Positions 1-6,924 of a DNA stretch of 15,570 bases are shown here, piece after piece. The stretch spans positions 1 to 15,570 of the forward strand of contig USGG01000047.1 of assembly GCA_900554215.1 (NCBI GenBank), in the 5' to 3' direction. The stretch comes from an uncultured Megasphaera sp. Its GTDB lineage: Bacteria > Bacillota > Negativicutes > Veillonellales > Megasphaeraceae. Every line of letters begins with the position of its first letter. The first letter of the stretch is position 1. The notes under the pieces are model-generated. The model worked only from the letters and a program-made list of their open reading frames with translations, ran no database searches and was not told where the DNA came from. The position numbers were made by a program, and so were the translations under genes.

Positions 1-10
1 TTTGTGCCAT
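1..10 (-). CDS. Start of a leftward gene (partial, off the left edge)
   Basis: Read on the minus strand, an ATG at 10-8 opens ATG-GCA-CAA (Met-Ala-Gln). An AAAGGAG ribosome site lies at 27-21, ten bases upstream. Only three codons are visible, so no product can be named. A plausible promoter lies just upstream on the same strand. The call rests on the start codon and ribosome site alone. Confidence 0.5.
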
Positions 11-39
11 CGTAAACACGCTCCTTTCTATATATATAT

Positions 40-68
40 ATATTAATACAATATTTATACAACATCAA
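40..68 (-). promoter_or_regulatory. Predicted promoter of the leftward gene, next to a (TA)7 tract
   Basis: On the minus strand TTGATG (68-63) and TAATAT (45-40) are 17 bases apart. A second option is TTGTAT (62-57) with TATATA (39-34), also 17 apart. The -10 options touch or lie in a run of seven TA units at 29-42, just before the ribosome site. Changes in TA number would alter the leader or the -10 itself. Confidence 0.4.
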
Positions 69-69
69 T

Positions 70-290
70 ACAATTATTAAAAAGTGTATTTGATGATCAT
101 TTGAATAAGTATTGCAGACTACGATGATTCAAGAAAAAGGGATATACCCATTGCTGCCGCAGCTGAATACAAAACCGTTGTATTTTTTACGTATATTTTC
201 ATCAATGAAACGCTTTAGGTGCATGAAGATATTAAAAAATTAATAGTGTTCCTCCTTGTATGCCGAATATTCTAATTAAATTTCATTTTT
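70..290. other. AT-rich intergenic stretch without a clear gene
   Basis: Between the leftward gene start and the hydrolase at 352 I see no gene with a ribosome site. The minus strand holds an open frame of 31 codons (224-129) without a ribosome site; it may be chance or a gene remnant. The stretch holds one short AT-rich inverted repeat (166-184). Confidence 0.5.
166..184 (+). repeat. Short inverted repeat, weak terminator or operator
   Basis: AATACAA (166-172) and TTGTATT (178-184) are perfect inverted arms around a 5-base centre. On the plus strand a run of T follows. It resembles a weak AT-rich terminator, but no rightward gene upstream is visible, so an operator is equally possible. Confidence 0.3.
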
Positions 291-291
291 A

Positions 292-300
292 TGTTATAAT
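292..300 (+). promoter_or_regulatory. Extended -10 promoter for the hydrolase gene
   Basis: TGTTATAAT at 292-300 is a perfect TATAAT preceded by the extended TGn element. No good -35 hexamer lies 16-18 bases upstream, which is common for extended -10 promoters. Transcription would begin near 307, giving a leader of about 45 bases. Confidence 0.5.
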
Positions 301-351
301 ATCTTATATGTATATTGATTATAACAAATTCGGTGCAGGGAGGAATGCAGG

Positions 352-1236
352 ATGTTTGAATTGGTGCAGGTCAATGAGAAGACCTATTATATCGAGAGTC
401 CGGCGAAAATCGGCGTGTATGTTGCCGACGGGACGGACGTGTATTTGATTGACAGCGGCAACGACAAGGACGCGGGGCGGAAGATCCGCAAGCTTCTCGA
501 CGAAAAGGGCTGGACGCTGAAGGGGATTTTGAATACCCATTCCAATGCCGACCACATCGGCGGCAACGATTATCTGCAGCGCCAGCGGAAATGCAAGGTC
601 TTTACCGGCGGTATTGAAACGGCCTTTACGAAGTATCCTATTTTGGAAACGTCCTTCTTGTACGGCGGCTATCCCTGCAAGGATTTGCGCCACAAGTTTT
701 TGCTGGCAGCGGCCAGCGACGCCGTCGATTTTTCCGACGCCGATTTTCCTAAGGACATTGAAGTAATTCCTCTGCCGGGCCATTTTTTCGACATGGTAGG
801 CTTCCGCACGCCCGACGGCACGGTCTTTCTGGCCGACTGCCTCAGCAGCGTAGAAAATCTCGACAAATACGCCGTGTCCTTCATTTACGACGTAGCGGCC
901 TATTTAAAGACCCTCGATGCCGTGGAGGCTATGGAGGGGGACGTCTTTGTGCCGTCTCACGCGGCGGCCGGCTCGAAGGAGGATATGCAGAAGCTCGTGC
1001 AGGCCAATCGGGACAAAATATATGAAATCAAGGCCTATCTCCTGTCGCTGTGCCAGGAGCCGATGATATTTGAGCACATCCTGCAGAAGGTATTCGGCCG
1101 GTACCAGCTGGTCATGACGATAGAGCAGTACGTCCTGGTAGGCAGCACGATTCGCTCGTACTTGTCGTGGCTCCGCGATACGGGCGAGATGACCTATGCC
1201 TTTGAGGACCATTTGATGGTATGGAAAACTGTATAA
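352..1236 (+). CDS. MBL-fold metallo-hydrolase with C-terminal winged-helix-like region
   Basis: The 294-residue protein has the metallo-beta-lactamase order of motifs: LIDSG near residue 32-36, THSNADHIGGN at 62-72, PGHFFD at 142-147, ADCL at 161-164 and PSH at 201-203. The classic HxHxDH motif reads HSNADH, so Asn65 stands where the second metal-binding histidine usually is; I believe this form occurs in a subgroup of Firmicute MBL proteins. The last 60-70 residues look like a small helical or winged-helix tail. No signal peptide is seen, so it is cytoplasmic. The start follows GGGAGGA with 7 bases of spacing. It stands alone with its own promoter and terminator. The substrate is unknown; glyoxalase-II-like or other thioester/phosphodiester hydrolysis are only family possibilities. 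Confidence 0.85.
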   Translation: MFELVQVNEKTYYIESPAKIGVYVADGTDVYLIDSGNDKDAGRKIRKLLDEKGWTLKGILNTHSNADHIGGNDYLQRQRKCKVFTGGIETAFTKYPILETSFLYGGYPCKDLRHKFLLAAASDAVDFSDADFPKDIEVIPLPGHFFDMVGFRTPDGTVFLADCLSSVENLDKYAVSFIYDVAAYLKTLDAVEAMEGDVFVPSHAAAGSKEDMQKLVQANRDKIYEIKAYLLSLCQEPMIFEHILQKVFGRYQLVMTIEQYVLVGSTIRSYLSWLRDTGEMTYAFEDHLMVWKTV

Positions 1237-1250
1237 TGTCTATATAAGAG

Positions 1251-1291
1251 AAGGACGACAAGGCGCTTGCGCAGGCAGGCGTCTTTTTTTT
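1251..1291 (+). terminator. Probable Rho-independent terminator after the hydrolase
   Basis: GACG (1254-1257) pairs with CGTC (1280-1283), extended outward by G-T and A-T pairs. A GCGC-TT-GCGC element lies inside, and eight T follow. The stem is imperfect, but its place 15 bases after the stop codon and the T run support it. Confidence 0.6.
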
Positions 1292-1310
1292 GTATGAAAC
1301 ATGTCATACA
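1291..1310. repeat. 20-base palindrome, TGTATGA-N6-TCATACA
   Basis: Perfect 7-base arms (1291-1297 and 1304-1310) surround AACATG. It is one of three inverted repeats between the hydrolase and gntK that carry TATG/CATA half-sites. It could be an operator; it lies about 215 bases upstream of the predicted gntK start of transcription, so a remote site or chance is possible. Confidence 0.4.
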
Positions 1311-1344
1311 GGTGGATTTATTTGAGAAAAATTTCACGTAGCAT

Positions 1345-1393
1345 ATGGGCCATTATTCTGTGCACGAACACATCAACAGAAAGGGCCTATTTT
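1345..1393 (+). other. Long predicted stem-loop in the intergenic region
   Basis: ATGGGCC (1345-1351) pairs with GGCCTAT (1384-1390) with one G-T pair. TTCTGT (1356-1361) pairs with ACAGAA (1376-1381). A 14-base loop remains and TTT follows the outer stem. It could be a second terminator or a structured RNA element. No gene overlaps it. Confidence 0.35.
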
Positions 1394-1413
1394 AATTGGA
1401 TAGCTCGTATATA

Positions 1414-1432
1414 CTATGTAAGCGTCACATAG
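1414..1432. repeat. 19-base inverted repeat, CTATGT-N7-ACATAG
   Basis: Perfect 6-base arms surround AAGCGTC. The outer bases TA/TA nearly continue the pairing with a one-base bulge. The centre has a weak likeness to a CcpA cre site but the spacing is one base short. It lies 11 bases upstream of the larger palindrome at 1443-1468. Confidence 0.35.
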
Positions 1433-1442
1433 GTACGGCAGT

Positions 1443-1468
1443 TTTTATGATATAAATATATCATAAAA
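1443..1468. promoter_or_regulatory. 26-base near-perfect palindrome, likely operator of the gluconate operon
   Basis: TTTTATGATATA (1443-1454) and TATATCATAAAA (1457-1468) are perfect 12-base arms around AA. The centre is about 70 bases upstream of the predicted gntK start of transcription, a place typical for an activator site. The obvious candidate protein is the RpiR-family regulator at the end of the operon. Binding is inferred, not shown. Confidence 0.5.
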
Positions 1469-1491
1469 TTAAAAATAAAATGAAAAGACTA

Positions 1492-1519
1492 TTGCATTTT
1501 GCTAACGAATGAGTATAAT
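1492..1519 (+). promoter_or_regulatory. Sigma-A promoter of the gluconate operon
   Basis: TTGCAT (1492-1497) and TATAAT (1514-1519) are 16 bases apart. Predicted transcription starts near 1526, giving a leader of about 75 bases to gntK. It is the best promoter match in the gap. Confidence 0.65.
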
Positions 1520-1520
1520 A

Positions 1521-1551
1521 AAGGTACAAACAAGGTTTACCAAGGTTTTAC
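1521..1551 (+). repeat. Direct repeats of AAGGT(TT)AC at the transcription start
   Basis: AAGGTAC (1521-1527), AAGGTTTAC (1532-1540) and AAGGTTTTAC (1542-1551) follow one another just after the -10 element. Their place in the start region and early leader would suit a regulatory site. The unit lengths differ by insertions of T, so chance is not excluded. Confidence 0.3.
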
Positions 1552-1600
1552 AGTATTCTTACATGACGAAGGGAAATGTATTGAAAGGACGGGATGACAT

Positions 1601-3148
1601 ATGCCAATGGATTCGGCAAATCAGGAAGTTTGGATTGGCGTCGACGTAGGGACGACAGGCGTGCGGGCTATCGCCTACACGGAAGAAGGGACGAACGTCT
1701 GCTCTTCCGAAGCGTTTTATCCGCTGTTAACGCCTCATCCGGACTGGGCGGAAGAAAGTCCGCTGCAAATTTATGAAGCTATCGAACAGGTCGTGCGCAA
1801 GACGTCTGACCAGCTCCGTTACAAGAATAAAGAACTGGCCGGCATCGCCCTGAGTACGGTCATGCACAGTTTTGCCGGGCTGGACGAAACGAAGGAACCT
1901 CTCATGGACATGCAGACCTGGGCTGACAGCCGCAGTACCGGCATTGTGCGGGAGATGAAGAAAAATCCGGAATTGTGCCGGGCTTTCTATGAACGGACAG
2001 GCTGCCCTATTCACGCCTGCTATCCCTTAGCAAAGATTATCTGGTTGCGGGAAAATCAGCCGGAATTGTTTAAGCAGATGAAATACGTCGGGTCTTTGAA
2101 GGATTATATTTTCTACAACATGACCGGCGAATGGGTCATTGACAAGTCGGCTGCCAGCACGAGCGGCATGTACAACGAGCATACGCTGGACTGGGACGAT
2201 GAAATCCTGGCATATGCCGGTGTGACGAAGGACTACATGCCTCCCGTCGTATCGACGACGTACAGTCATCCGCTGACTGATGAAGCGGCAGCAGCTATGC
2301 ATTTGCCCAAGGGTCTCCCCGTCGTTATCGGCGCGACAGACGGCGTATTGGTCAATGTCGGCATCGGCGCTGTTGAACCGGGCCAGCTCAGCGGCACTAT
2401 CGGCACAAGCGGCGCACTGCGCATGCTGACGAAGGAACCGATGACGGATCCGCAAATGCGCACGTGGTGCTACAATCTGACCGATGATATGTGGGTTGCC
2501 GGCGGCGCTATCAATAACGGCGGCATGATTCTACGCTGGGTACGCGACAAAATTTGCCATTACGGCGGCAGTGCCTTGGAAAATCTGGATATTGACCCGT
2601 ATGACCTCATGACAATGAAGGCGGAACACGTTGATGCTGGGGCTGATGGGCTCATCTGCCTGCCGTACTTTACAGGTGAACGGGCTCCGTACTGGAATTC
2701 CGAACTGCGCGGCATGTTCTTTGGTTTTTCCCTCAATCACAGCCGGTCTCACATGATCCGGGCCGTCATGGAAGGCATTTGCTACAGCTTGAACAGCGTT
2801 ATGCAGGCCTTAAAGGAATTTGGTGAAGTGAAGGATATTCGCGTCAGCGGCAGCTTTACGAAATCGAGATTGTGGATTCAGATTTTGTCAGATATTCTCA
2901 ATCAGCCGATTACTTTGCCGGACAACAGCGAAGGCGCAGCTTTCGGCGCTGCCGTACTGGGCTTTATTTCCAGCGGCAAGATGAAGAGCATCGCCGATAC
3001 GGCTCACCTCGTCCATCCTCGCCGCATTTACATGCCGCAGGAAGAAAACCGCGAAGTGTACGACGAATTATATGATATTTTTGTCCGCTTGTATCACAAT
3101 TTGCAGACTGAATTTTCCGATATTACAGAATACCAGAAGAAAATATAA
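1601..3148 (+). CDS. gntK: Gluconokinase (FGGY family)
   Basis: Phosphorylates gluconate to 6-phosphogluconate with ATP in the cytoplasm. The 515-residue protein has the FGGY carbohydrate kinase layout: N-terminal phosphate loop DVGTTG at 15-20, the gluconokinase-like TGCPIHACYPLAKIIWLR near 133-150, the likely catalytic Asp247 in GATDG, a second phosphate motif GTIGTSGA at 265-272 and the C-terminal VSGSFTKS stretch. The length fits the family (about 510). Start: ATG 1601 with AAAGGAC 10 bases upstream; ATG 1607, two codons later, is also possible. It is first in a four-gene operon with gnd, gntP and an rpiR-type regulator, which supports gluconate over xylulose or glycerol as substrate. Confidence 0.92.
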   Translation: MPMDSANQEVWIGVDVGTTGVRAIAYTEEGTNVCSSEAFYPLLTPHPDWAEESPLQIYEAIEQVVRKTSDQLRYKNKELAGIALSTVMHSFAGLDETKEPLMDMQTWADSRSTGIVREMKKNPELCRAFYERTGCPIHACYPLAKIIWLRENQPELFKQMKYVGSLKDYIFYNMTGEWVIDKSAASTSGMYNEHTLDWDDEILAYAGVTKDYMPPVVSTTYSHPLTDEAAAAMHLPKGLPVVIGATDGVLVNVGIGAVEPGQLSGTIGTSGALRMLTKEPMTDPQMRTWCYNLTDDMWVAGGAINNGGMILRWVRDKICHYGGSALENLDIDPYDLMTMKAEHVDAGADGLICLPYFTGERAPYWNSELRGMFFGFSLNHSRSHMIRAVMEGICYSLNSVMQALKEFGEVKDIRVSGSFTKSRLWIQILSDILNQPITLPDNSEGAAFGAAVLGFISSGKMKSIADTAHLVHPRRIYMPQEENREVYDELYDIFVRLYHNLQTEFSDITEYQKKI

Positions 3149-3173
3149 GGACTAAGAGAGGAGATAGAGTATT

Positions 3174-4586
3174 ATGGAATTACGGGACATCGGCGTCGTA
3201 GGCATGGCTGTCATGGGCAGTAATTTGGCTCTCAACATGGCTGACCACGGCTTCGCCGTATCGGCATATAACTACACACCGGACTTGACGGAAAAATTTG
3301 TAACAGAACGGCCTCATGATAACATCAAAGGCTACTACGATTTGAAAGAATTTATCGGCTCCTTGAAAAAGCCGCGCAAAATCATGCTCATGATCATGGC
3401 CGGAGCACCGGTAGACAGCATGATTGAGCAGCTTATTCCGATTCTTGATACAGGAGACATCATTATAGACGGCGGCAACTCTTACTTCGGAGATACGCGC
3501 CGCCGCTGCGACCGCTGCAGCGAAGCGGGCATCCACTTCTACGGTATGGGCATTTCCGGCGGCGAAAACGGCGCCCGCCGCGGCCCGTCTATCATGCCCG
3601 GCGGCAACAAGGACACGTATCCGGAAATCCAGCCGGTCTACGAAGCTATCGCCGCCAAGGCTGCCGACGGCAAGCCGTGCTGCACCTACATCGGCGAGGA
3701 CGGCGCAGGCCACTACGTCAAAATGGTCCACAACGGCATCGAATACGCCGACATGCAGCTCATTTCCGAAGCGTACTTGCTCCTGAAATACGTCGGCGGC
3801 TACGACAACGCCAAGATTTCGGAAATCTTCCATGAATGGAATCAAGGCGAGCTCAAAAGCTTCCTCATCGGCATTGCCGCCGACATCTTTGCAGAAGACG
3901 ACGAAGCAGGCGGACAGGTCGTAGACTACATTGTCGATGCTGCCGGCCAGAAGGGCACAGGCCGCTGGACGAGCATCGAATCGATGAAGCAGGGCGTAGA
4001 CATTTCCATGATTACGGCGGCCTGCAACGCCCGTGTCATGTCCAACCAGCCGGGCCGTAAGATGGCCCAGGAAGTCATCCATAAGCCGGCGCTTACGACG
4101 CAGGAAGGGGAGGCCTTTATCGAAGCCGTTCGCCAGAGCCTGTACACGGCGAAAATCGTCGCCTACGCCCAGGGCTTCTCGCTGTACCGCAGCGCCTCGG
4201 AAACGTACGGCTGGAACCTCGACTACGGCAGCATCGCCTCTATTTTCCGGGCCGGCTGCATCATTCAGGCCGAATTCCTGAACAAGATCACCGAAGCCTA
4301 CGAAAAGAACCCGAATCTGGAAAACCTCATGTTCGACGAATTCTTCCTCGACAAGATCAACGCCAACCAGGCCAGCCTGCGCAAGATCGTCTGCCTGGCC
4401 GTCAGCGAAGGCATCCCCGTACCGGCCTATGCCAACGCCATGGAATACATCGACGCCTACAGCAGCCCCCGCGTCGGCGCCAACCTCATTCAGGCCCTGC
4501 GCGACTACTTCGGCGCTCATACCTTTAAGCGCGTAGATAAAGAAGGAACGTTCCATCATCAGTGGAAGGAACATTATACGAAATAA
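3174..4586 (+). CDS. gnd: 6-phosphogluconate dehydrogenase, decarboxylating
   Basis: Oxidises 6-phosphogluconate to ribulose-5-phosphate and CO2. The 470-residue protein matches the long (E. coli-type) family throughout: dinucleotide fold GVVGMAVMG at 7-15, DGGNSYF at 99-105, substrate site GMGISGGENGARRGPS at 124-139, catalytic Lys183 and Glu190 in the HYVKMVHNGIEY motif, KGTGRWTS later, and a C-terminal FGAHTFKRVDKEGTFHHQW. Where NADP enzymes have N-R-S/T followed by further basic residues, this one has Asn33-Tyr34-Thr35-Pro-Asp-Leu, with no positive charge. This suggests NAD preference (inference). Start: AGAGGAGA about 9 bases before ATG. It lies 25 bases after gntK and 18 before gntP. 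Confidence 0.95.
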   Translation: MELRDIGVVGMAVMGSNLALNMADHGFAVSAYNYTPDLTEKFVTERPHDNIKGYYDLKEFIGSLKKPRKIMLMIMAGAPVDSMIEQLIPILDTGDIIIDGGNSYFGDTRRRCDRCSEAGIHFYGMGISGGENGARRGPSIMPGGNKDTYPEIQPVYEAIAAKAADGKPCCTYIGEDGAGHYVKMVHNGIEYADMQLISEAYLLLKYVGGYDNAKISEIFHEWNQGELKSFLIGIAADIFAEDDEAGGQVVDYIVDAAGQKGTGRWTSIESMKQGVDISMITAACNARVMSNQPGRKMAQEVIHKPALTTQEGEAFIEAVRQSLYTAKIVAYAQGFSLYRSASETYGWNLDYGSIASIFRAGCIIQAEFLNKITEAYEKNPNLENLMFDEFFLDKINANQASLRKIVCLAVSEGIPVPAYANAMEYIDAYSSPRVGANLIQALRDYFGAHTFKRVDKEGTFHHQWKEHYTK

Positions 4587-4604
4587 TAGAAGGAGGTCAT
4601 ACTC

Positions 4605-5924
4605 ATGCCGCTAGTCATACTTGCCATCGGTATTCTCGTACTGTTTTTCCTCATCGTCAGAGTCAAGCTGAACAGCTTCCTGGCCCTCCTGGTCGTCGCC
4701 GGTCTCGTCGGCCTGGCCGAAGGAATGCCTATCGACAAGCTGATCCCGACTATTGAAAAGGGCTTGGGCGGAACCCTCGGCGGCCTGGCTATCGTCGTTT
4801 CCTTCGGCGCTATGCTGGGCAAGCTCATGGCCGAAAGCGGCGGCGCCCAGCGCATTGCCACGACGCTCATCAACGTCTTCGGCCGCGAAAAGGTAAAATG
4901 GGCCGTCTGCCTGACGGGCTTCATCGTCGGCATCGCCCTGTTCTATGAAATCGGCTTCGTCCTCTTGATTCCCCTCGTATTCACTATCGCCGCAGAAGCG
5001 AAGATTCCCCTTCTCGAAGTAGGCATCCCGATGGCCGCGGCCTTGTCGGTCACGCACGGCTTCCTGCCGCCTCATCCCGGCCCGACGGCAATCGCTATTA
5101 TTTACAACGCCGATATCGGCACGACCCTCGTATACGGCGCGATTATCGCCATTCCGACGGCTATCGTCGCCGGCCCGCTGTATTACAATTTGACGAAGGA
5201 TATTAACCCGGAAATTCCTAAGGGATTGTACAATCCTAAAATCTTTAAGGACGACGAAATGCCCGGATTCGGCATCTCCGTTTTCACAGCTCTCGTGCCG
5301 GTTGTTCTCATGGCTGCGTCGGCTATCGCTAAATTGGCTCTGCCGGAAGCTTCTTCAGCCCGTCATATTCTGACCTTCCTCGGCCAGCCGGATATGGCCC
5401 TTACTATTGCCGTCGCCATCGCTATTTACACCTTTGGCCTGGGCCGCGGCAAGAAGATGGATGAAATCATGAAAATCGTCCAGGACGCAGTATTGGCTAT
5501 CGCCATGATTCTCCTCATCGTCGGCGGCGGCGGGGCTCTCAAGCAGGTCCTCATCGACAGCGGCGTTGGTACCTATATCGGCGACTTGGTAGCTGGTGCA
5601 GACTTGTCTCCGTTAGTACTGGCCTGGCTCGTTGCTGCCGTTATCCGTACAGCCTGCGGCTCGGCAACCGTTGCGGCGTTGACCGCTGGCGGCATTGCGG
5701 CTCCGATTTGCGCGGCGACAGGCGCCAATCCCGAACTGATGGTATTGGCTACCGGTGCGGGTTCCCTCATCTTCAGCCCGCCGAACGACCCCGGTTTCTG
5801 GCTGTTTAAGGAATTCTTCGGCCTGACTGTCAAGGAAACGGTACGCACCTGGTGTGCTTTGGAAACGATCATCGCCGTCATGGGCCTCATCGGTGTACTT
5901 GTTATCGACGCATTTTTAGTATAA
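4605..5924 (+). CDS. gntP: Gluconate:H+ symporter, GntP family
   Basis: Inner-membrane carrier that brings gluconate into the cell. The 439-residue protein is almost wholly hydrophobic with about a dozen membrane segments, as usual for GntP carriers (430-450 residues). The family signature THGFLPPHPGPTAIA is at 150-164, and GIALFYEIGFVLLIPLVF at 109-126 is also typical. The C-terminal half has the matching ACGSATVAAL and SPPNDPGFW stretches. Start: AAGGAGGT 7 bases upstream of ATG, the strongest ribosome site in the operon. Context with gntK and gnd makes gluconate the likely substrate; related GntP proteins also carry other sugar acids. Confidence 0.92.
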   Translation: MPLVILAIGILVLFFLIVRVKLNSFLALLVVAGLVGLAEGMPIDKLIPTIEKGLGGTLGGLAIVVSFGAMLGKLMAESGGAQRIATTLINVFGREKVKWAVCLTGFIVGIALFYEIGFVLLIPLVFTIAAEAKIPLLEVGIPMAAALSVTHGFLPPHPGPTAIAIIYNADIGTTLVYGAIIAIPTAIVAGPLYYNLTKDINPEIPKGLYNPKIFKDDEMPGFGISVFTALVPVVLMAASAIAKLALPEASSARHILTFLGQPDMALTIAVAIAIYTFGLGRGKKMDEIMKIVQDAVLAIAMILLIVGGGGALKQVLIDSGVGTYIGDLVAGADLSPLVLAWLVAAVIRTACGSATVAALTAGGIAAPICAATGANPELMVLATGAGSLIFSPPNDPGFWLFKEFFGLTVKETVRTWCALETIIAVMGLIGVLVIDAFLV

Positions 5925-5936
5925 AATTAAATATAG

Positions 5937-5954
5937 TCATAGTTTTGGCTATGA
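5937..5954. repeat. Inverted repeat between gntP and the regulator gene
   Basis: TCATAG (5937-5942) and CTATGA (5949-5954) flank TTTTGG. No T run follows, so it is not a good terminator and read-through into the regulator gene is likely. It uses the same TATG/CATA words as the palindromes upstream of gntK, but with the arms in the opposite order. Confidence 0.35.
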
Positions 5955-5982
5955 AAATTTGCAACGTAGGGGAGACGCGTCT

Positions 5983-6837
5983 ATGGATGAAAAGGCAATC
6001 CAGCAATTTCCCGTGCTGCGCAGCGCATACGGCGGTCTGACGAAATCAGAGCGCCGTATTGCCGATTATATCGTCGCTGCGCCGGAAGAGATAATGGAAA
6101 AGACTATTTCTGATATTGCCAACGCTACGGAAAGCTCGGAAATTACCGTATCGCGGTTTTGCAAAAAACTGGGATTCAGCGGCTTGCAGGAATTAAAGAT
6201 GAACCTCATCGCCGGCATGTCGGCGGCAGAAAATAAAGAGTTTCACGACATCCGCAGCGGCGACCGCTGTTCTGTCGTAGCGTCCAAGATGTTTCAAAAC
6301 ATCAGCGACGGCCTGCAGGATACGCTGGCCTTGCTGGACTACGACGCCGTAGACGATGCGGCCCGTATCCTGCGCCGGGCCCGCCGCGTCGCCGTGTACG
6401 GCTTCGGCAACTCGGCGACGGTGTGCCGGGACATCGCCACGCGCTACCTCCGCCTGGGATTGGCCATTCAGGCCTATGCGGACTCGCACATGCAGGTCAC
6501 GTCGGCGGCCCTCTTGTCGCCGGACGACGCGGTCATCGCCGTCTCCCACAGCGGCGCATCCCAGGAGCTGCTCCAGTCTGTGCAGGCTGCGAAGGACAGC
6601 GGCGCGTCTATCGTCGTCATTACGAGTCATGCCAAATCGCCGCTGGCAAAGCTGGCCGACGTGTGCCTGTGCGGCATGGGCCGCGAAGTCCGCTACTCTT
6701 CCGAAGCCGGCGCGTCGCGTCTCATTCACATGGCTATCGGCGACGTCCTGTACACGCGCATCGCCATGGCCGACGCCGAGCTGTTTCAGGACAACATGCA
6801 GAAAATGCGGCGGGAAATTACGAAAAAGAGAATATAA
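5983..6837 (+). CDS. RpiR-family transcriptional regulator (HTH + SIS)
   Basis: DNA-binding regulator that responds to a sugar phosphate. Of 284 residues, 1-75 form the RpiR helix-turn-helix domain (TISDIANATESSEITVSRFC near 41-60), and about 127-255 form the SIS domain with GFGNSATVCRDIA and AVSHSGASQE phosphate-binding loops. Start: ATG 5983 has GGGGAG 8 bases upstream; a TTG at 5959 would put that site inside the gene and is less likely. It closes the gntK-gnd-gntP operon, 58 bases after gntP. By analogy with HexR and other RpiR proteins it probably senses 6-phosphogluconate or a nearby intermediate and controls this operon; that is inference. Confidence 0.9.
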   Translation: MDEKAIQQFPVLRSAYGGLTKSERRIADYIVAAPEEIMEKTISDIANATESSEITVSRFCKKLGFSGLQELKMNLIAGMSAAENKEFHDIRSGDRCSVVASKMFQNISDGLQDTLALLDYDAVDDAARILRRARRVAVYGFGNSATVCRDIATRYLRLGLAIQAYADSHMQVTSAALLSPDDAVIAVSHSGASQELLQSVQAAKDSGASIVVITSHAKSPLAKLADVCLCGMGREVRYSSEAGASRLIHMAIGDVLYTRIAMADAELFQDNMQKMRREITKKRI

Positions 6838-6855
6838 AGCATATCCTTCAGGGCC

Positions 6856-6878
6856 TTGTATGCGAAAAAAGTATACAA
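6856..6878. repeat. Inverted repeat TTGTAT-N11-ATACAA after the regulator gene
   Basis: Six-base arms at 6856-6861 and 6873-6878, with nearby GGC/GCC that could lengthen a hairpin. There is no T run. It could be a weak end-of-operon hairpin or an operator for the next gene. Confidence 0.25.
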
Positions 6879-6891
6879 CTTGCCAAGGAAA

Positions 6892-6924
6892 TGACACACA
6901 ACTGTAACATTTGTGCTGTATACT
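6892..6924 (+). promoter_or_regulatory. Promoter with response-regulator-like box for the small exported protein
   Basis: TGACAC (6892) and TGTAAC (6903) are direct repeats 11 bases apart; TATACT (6919-6924) follows 10 bases after the second. There is no good -35 hexamer. The same layout, including a downstream ACCAAAGG-like leader, recurs at 12954-12986. This is the geometry of PhoB/PhoP-type activator boxes that replace the -35 element. Confidence 0.5.

Noticed and set aside
129..224. 31-codon minus-strand open frame in the left intergenic region
   Set aside because: The sequence looks mildly protein-like but there is no ribosome site and no context; a gene remnant cannot be shown.
260..448. 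62-codon plus-strand open frame at the start of the hydrolase region
   Set aside because: Overlaps the hydrolase in another frame, covers its promoter, and the CCTCC before its ATG is in the wrong sense for a ribosome site.
1417..1430. CcpA cre-like sequence around TGTAAGCG
   Set aside because: One base too short and mismatched in the second half compared with the cre consensus; the inverted repeat is recorded instead.
3180..4574. 464-codon open frame on the minus strand across gnd
   Set aside because: It is the exact antisense of a fully conserved gnd, has no ribosome site and no recognisable domain. Codon use in gnd leaves the antisense frame free of stops by chance.
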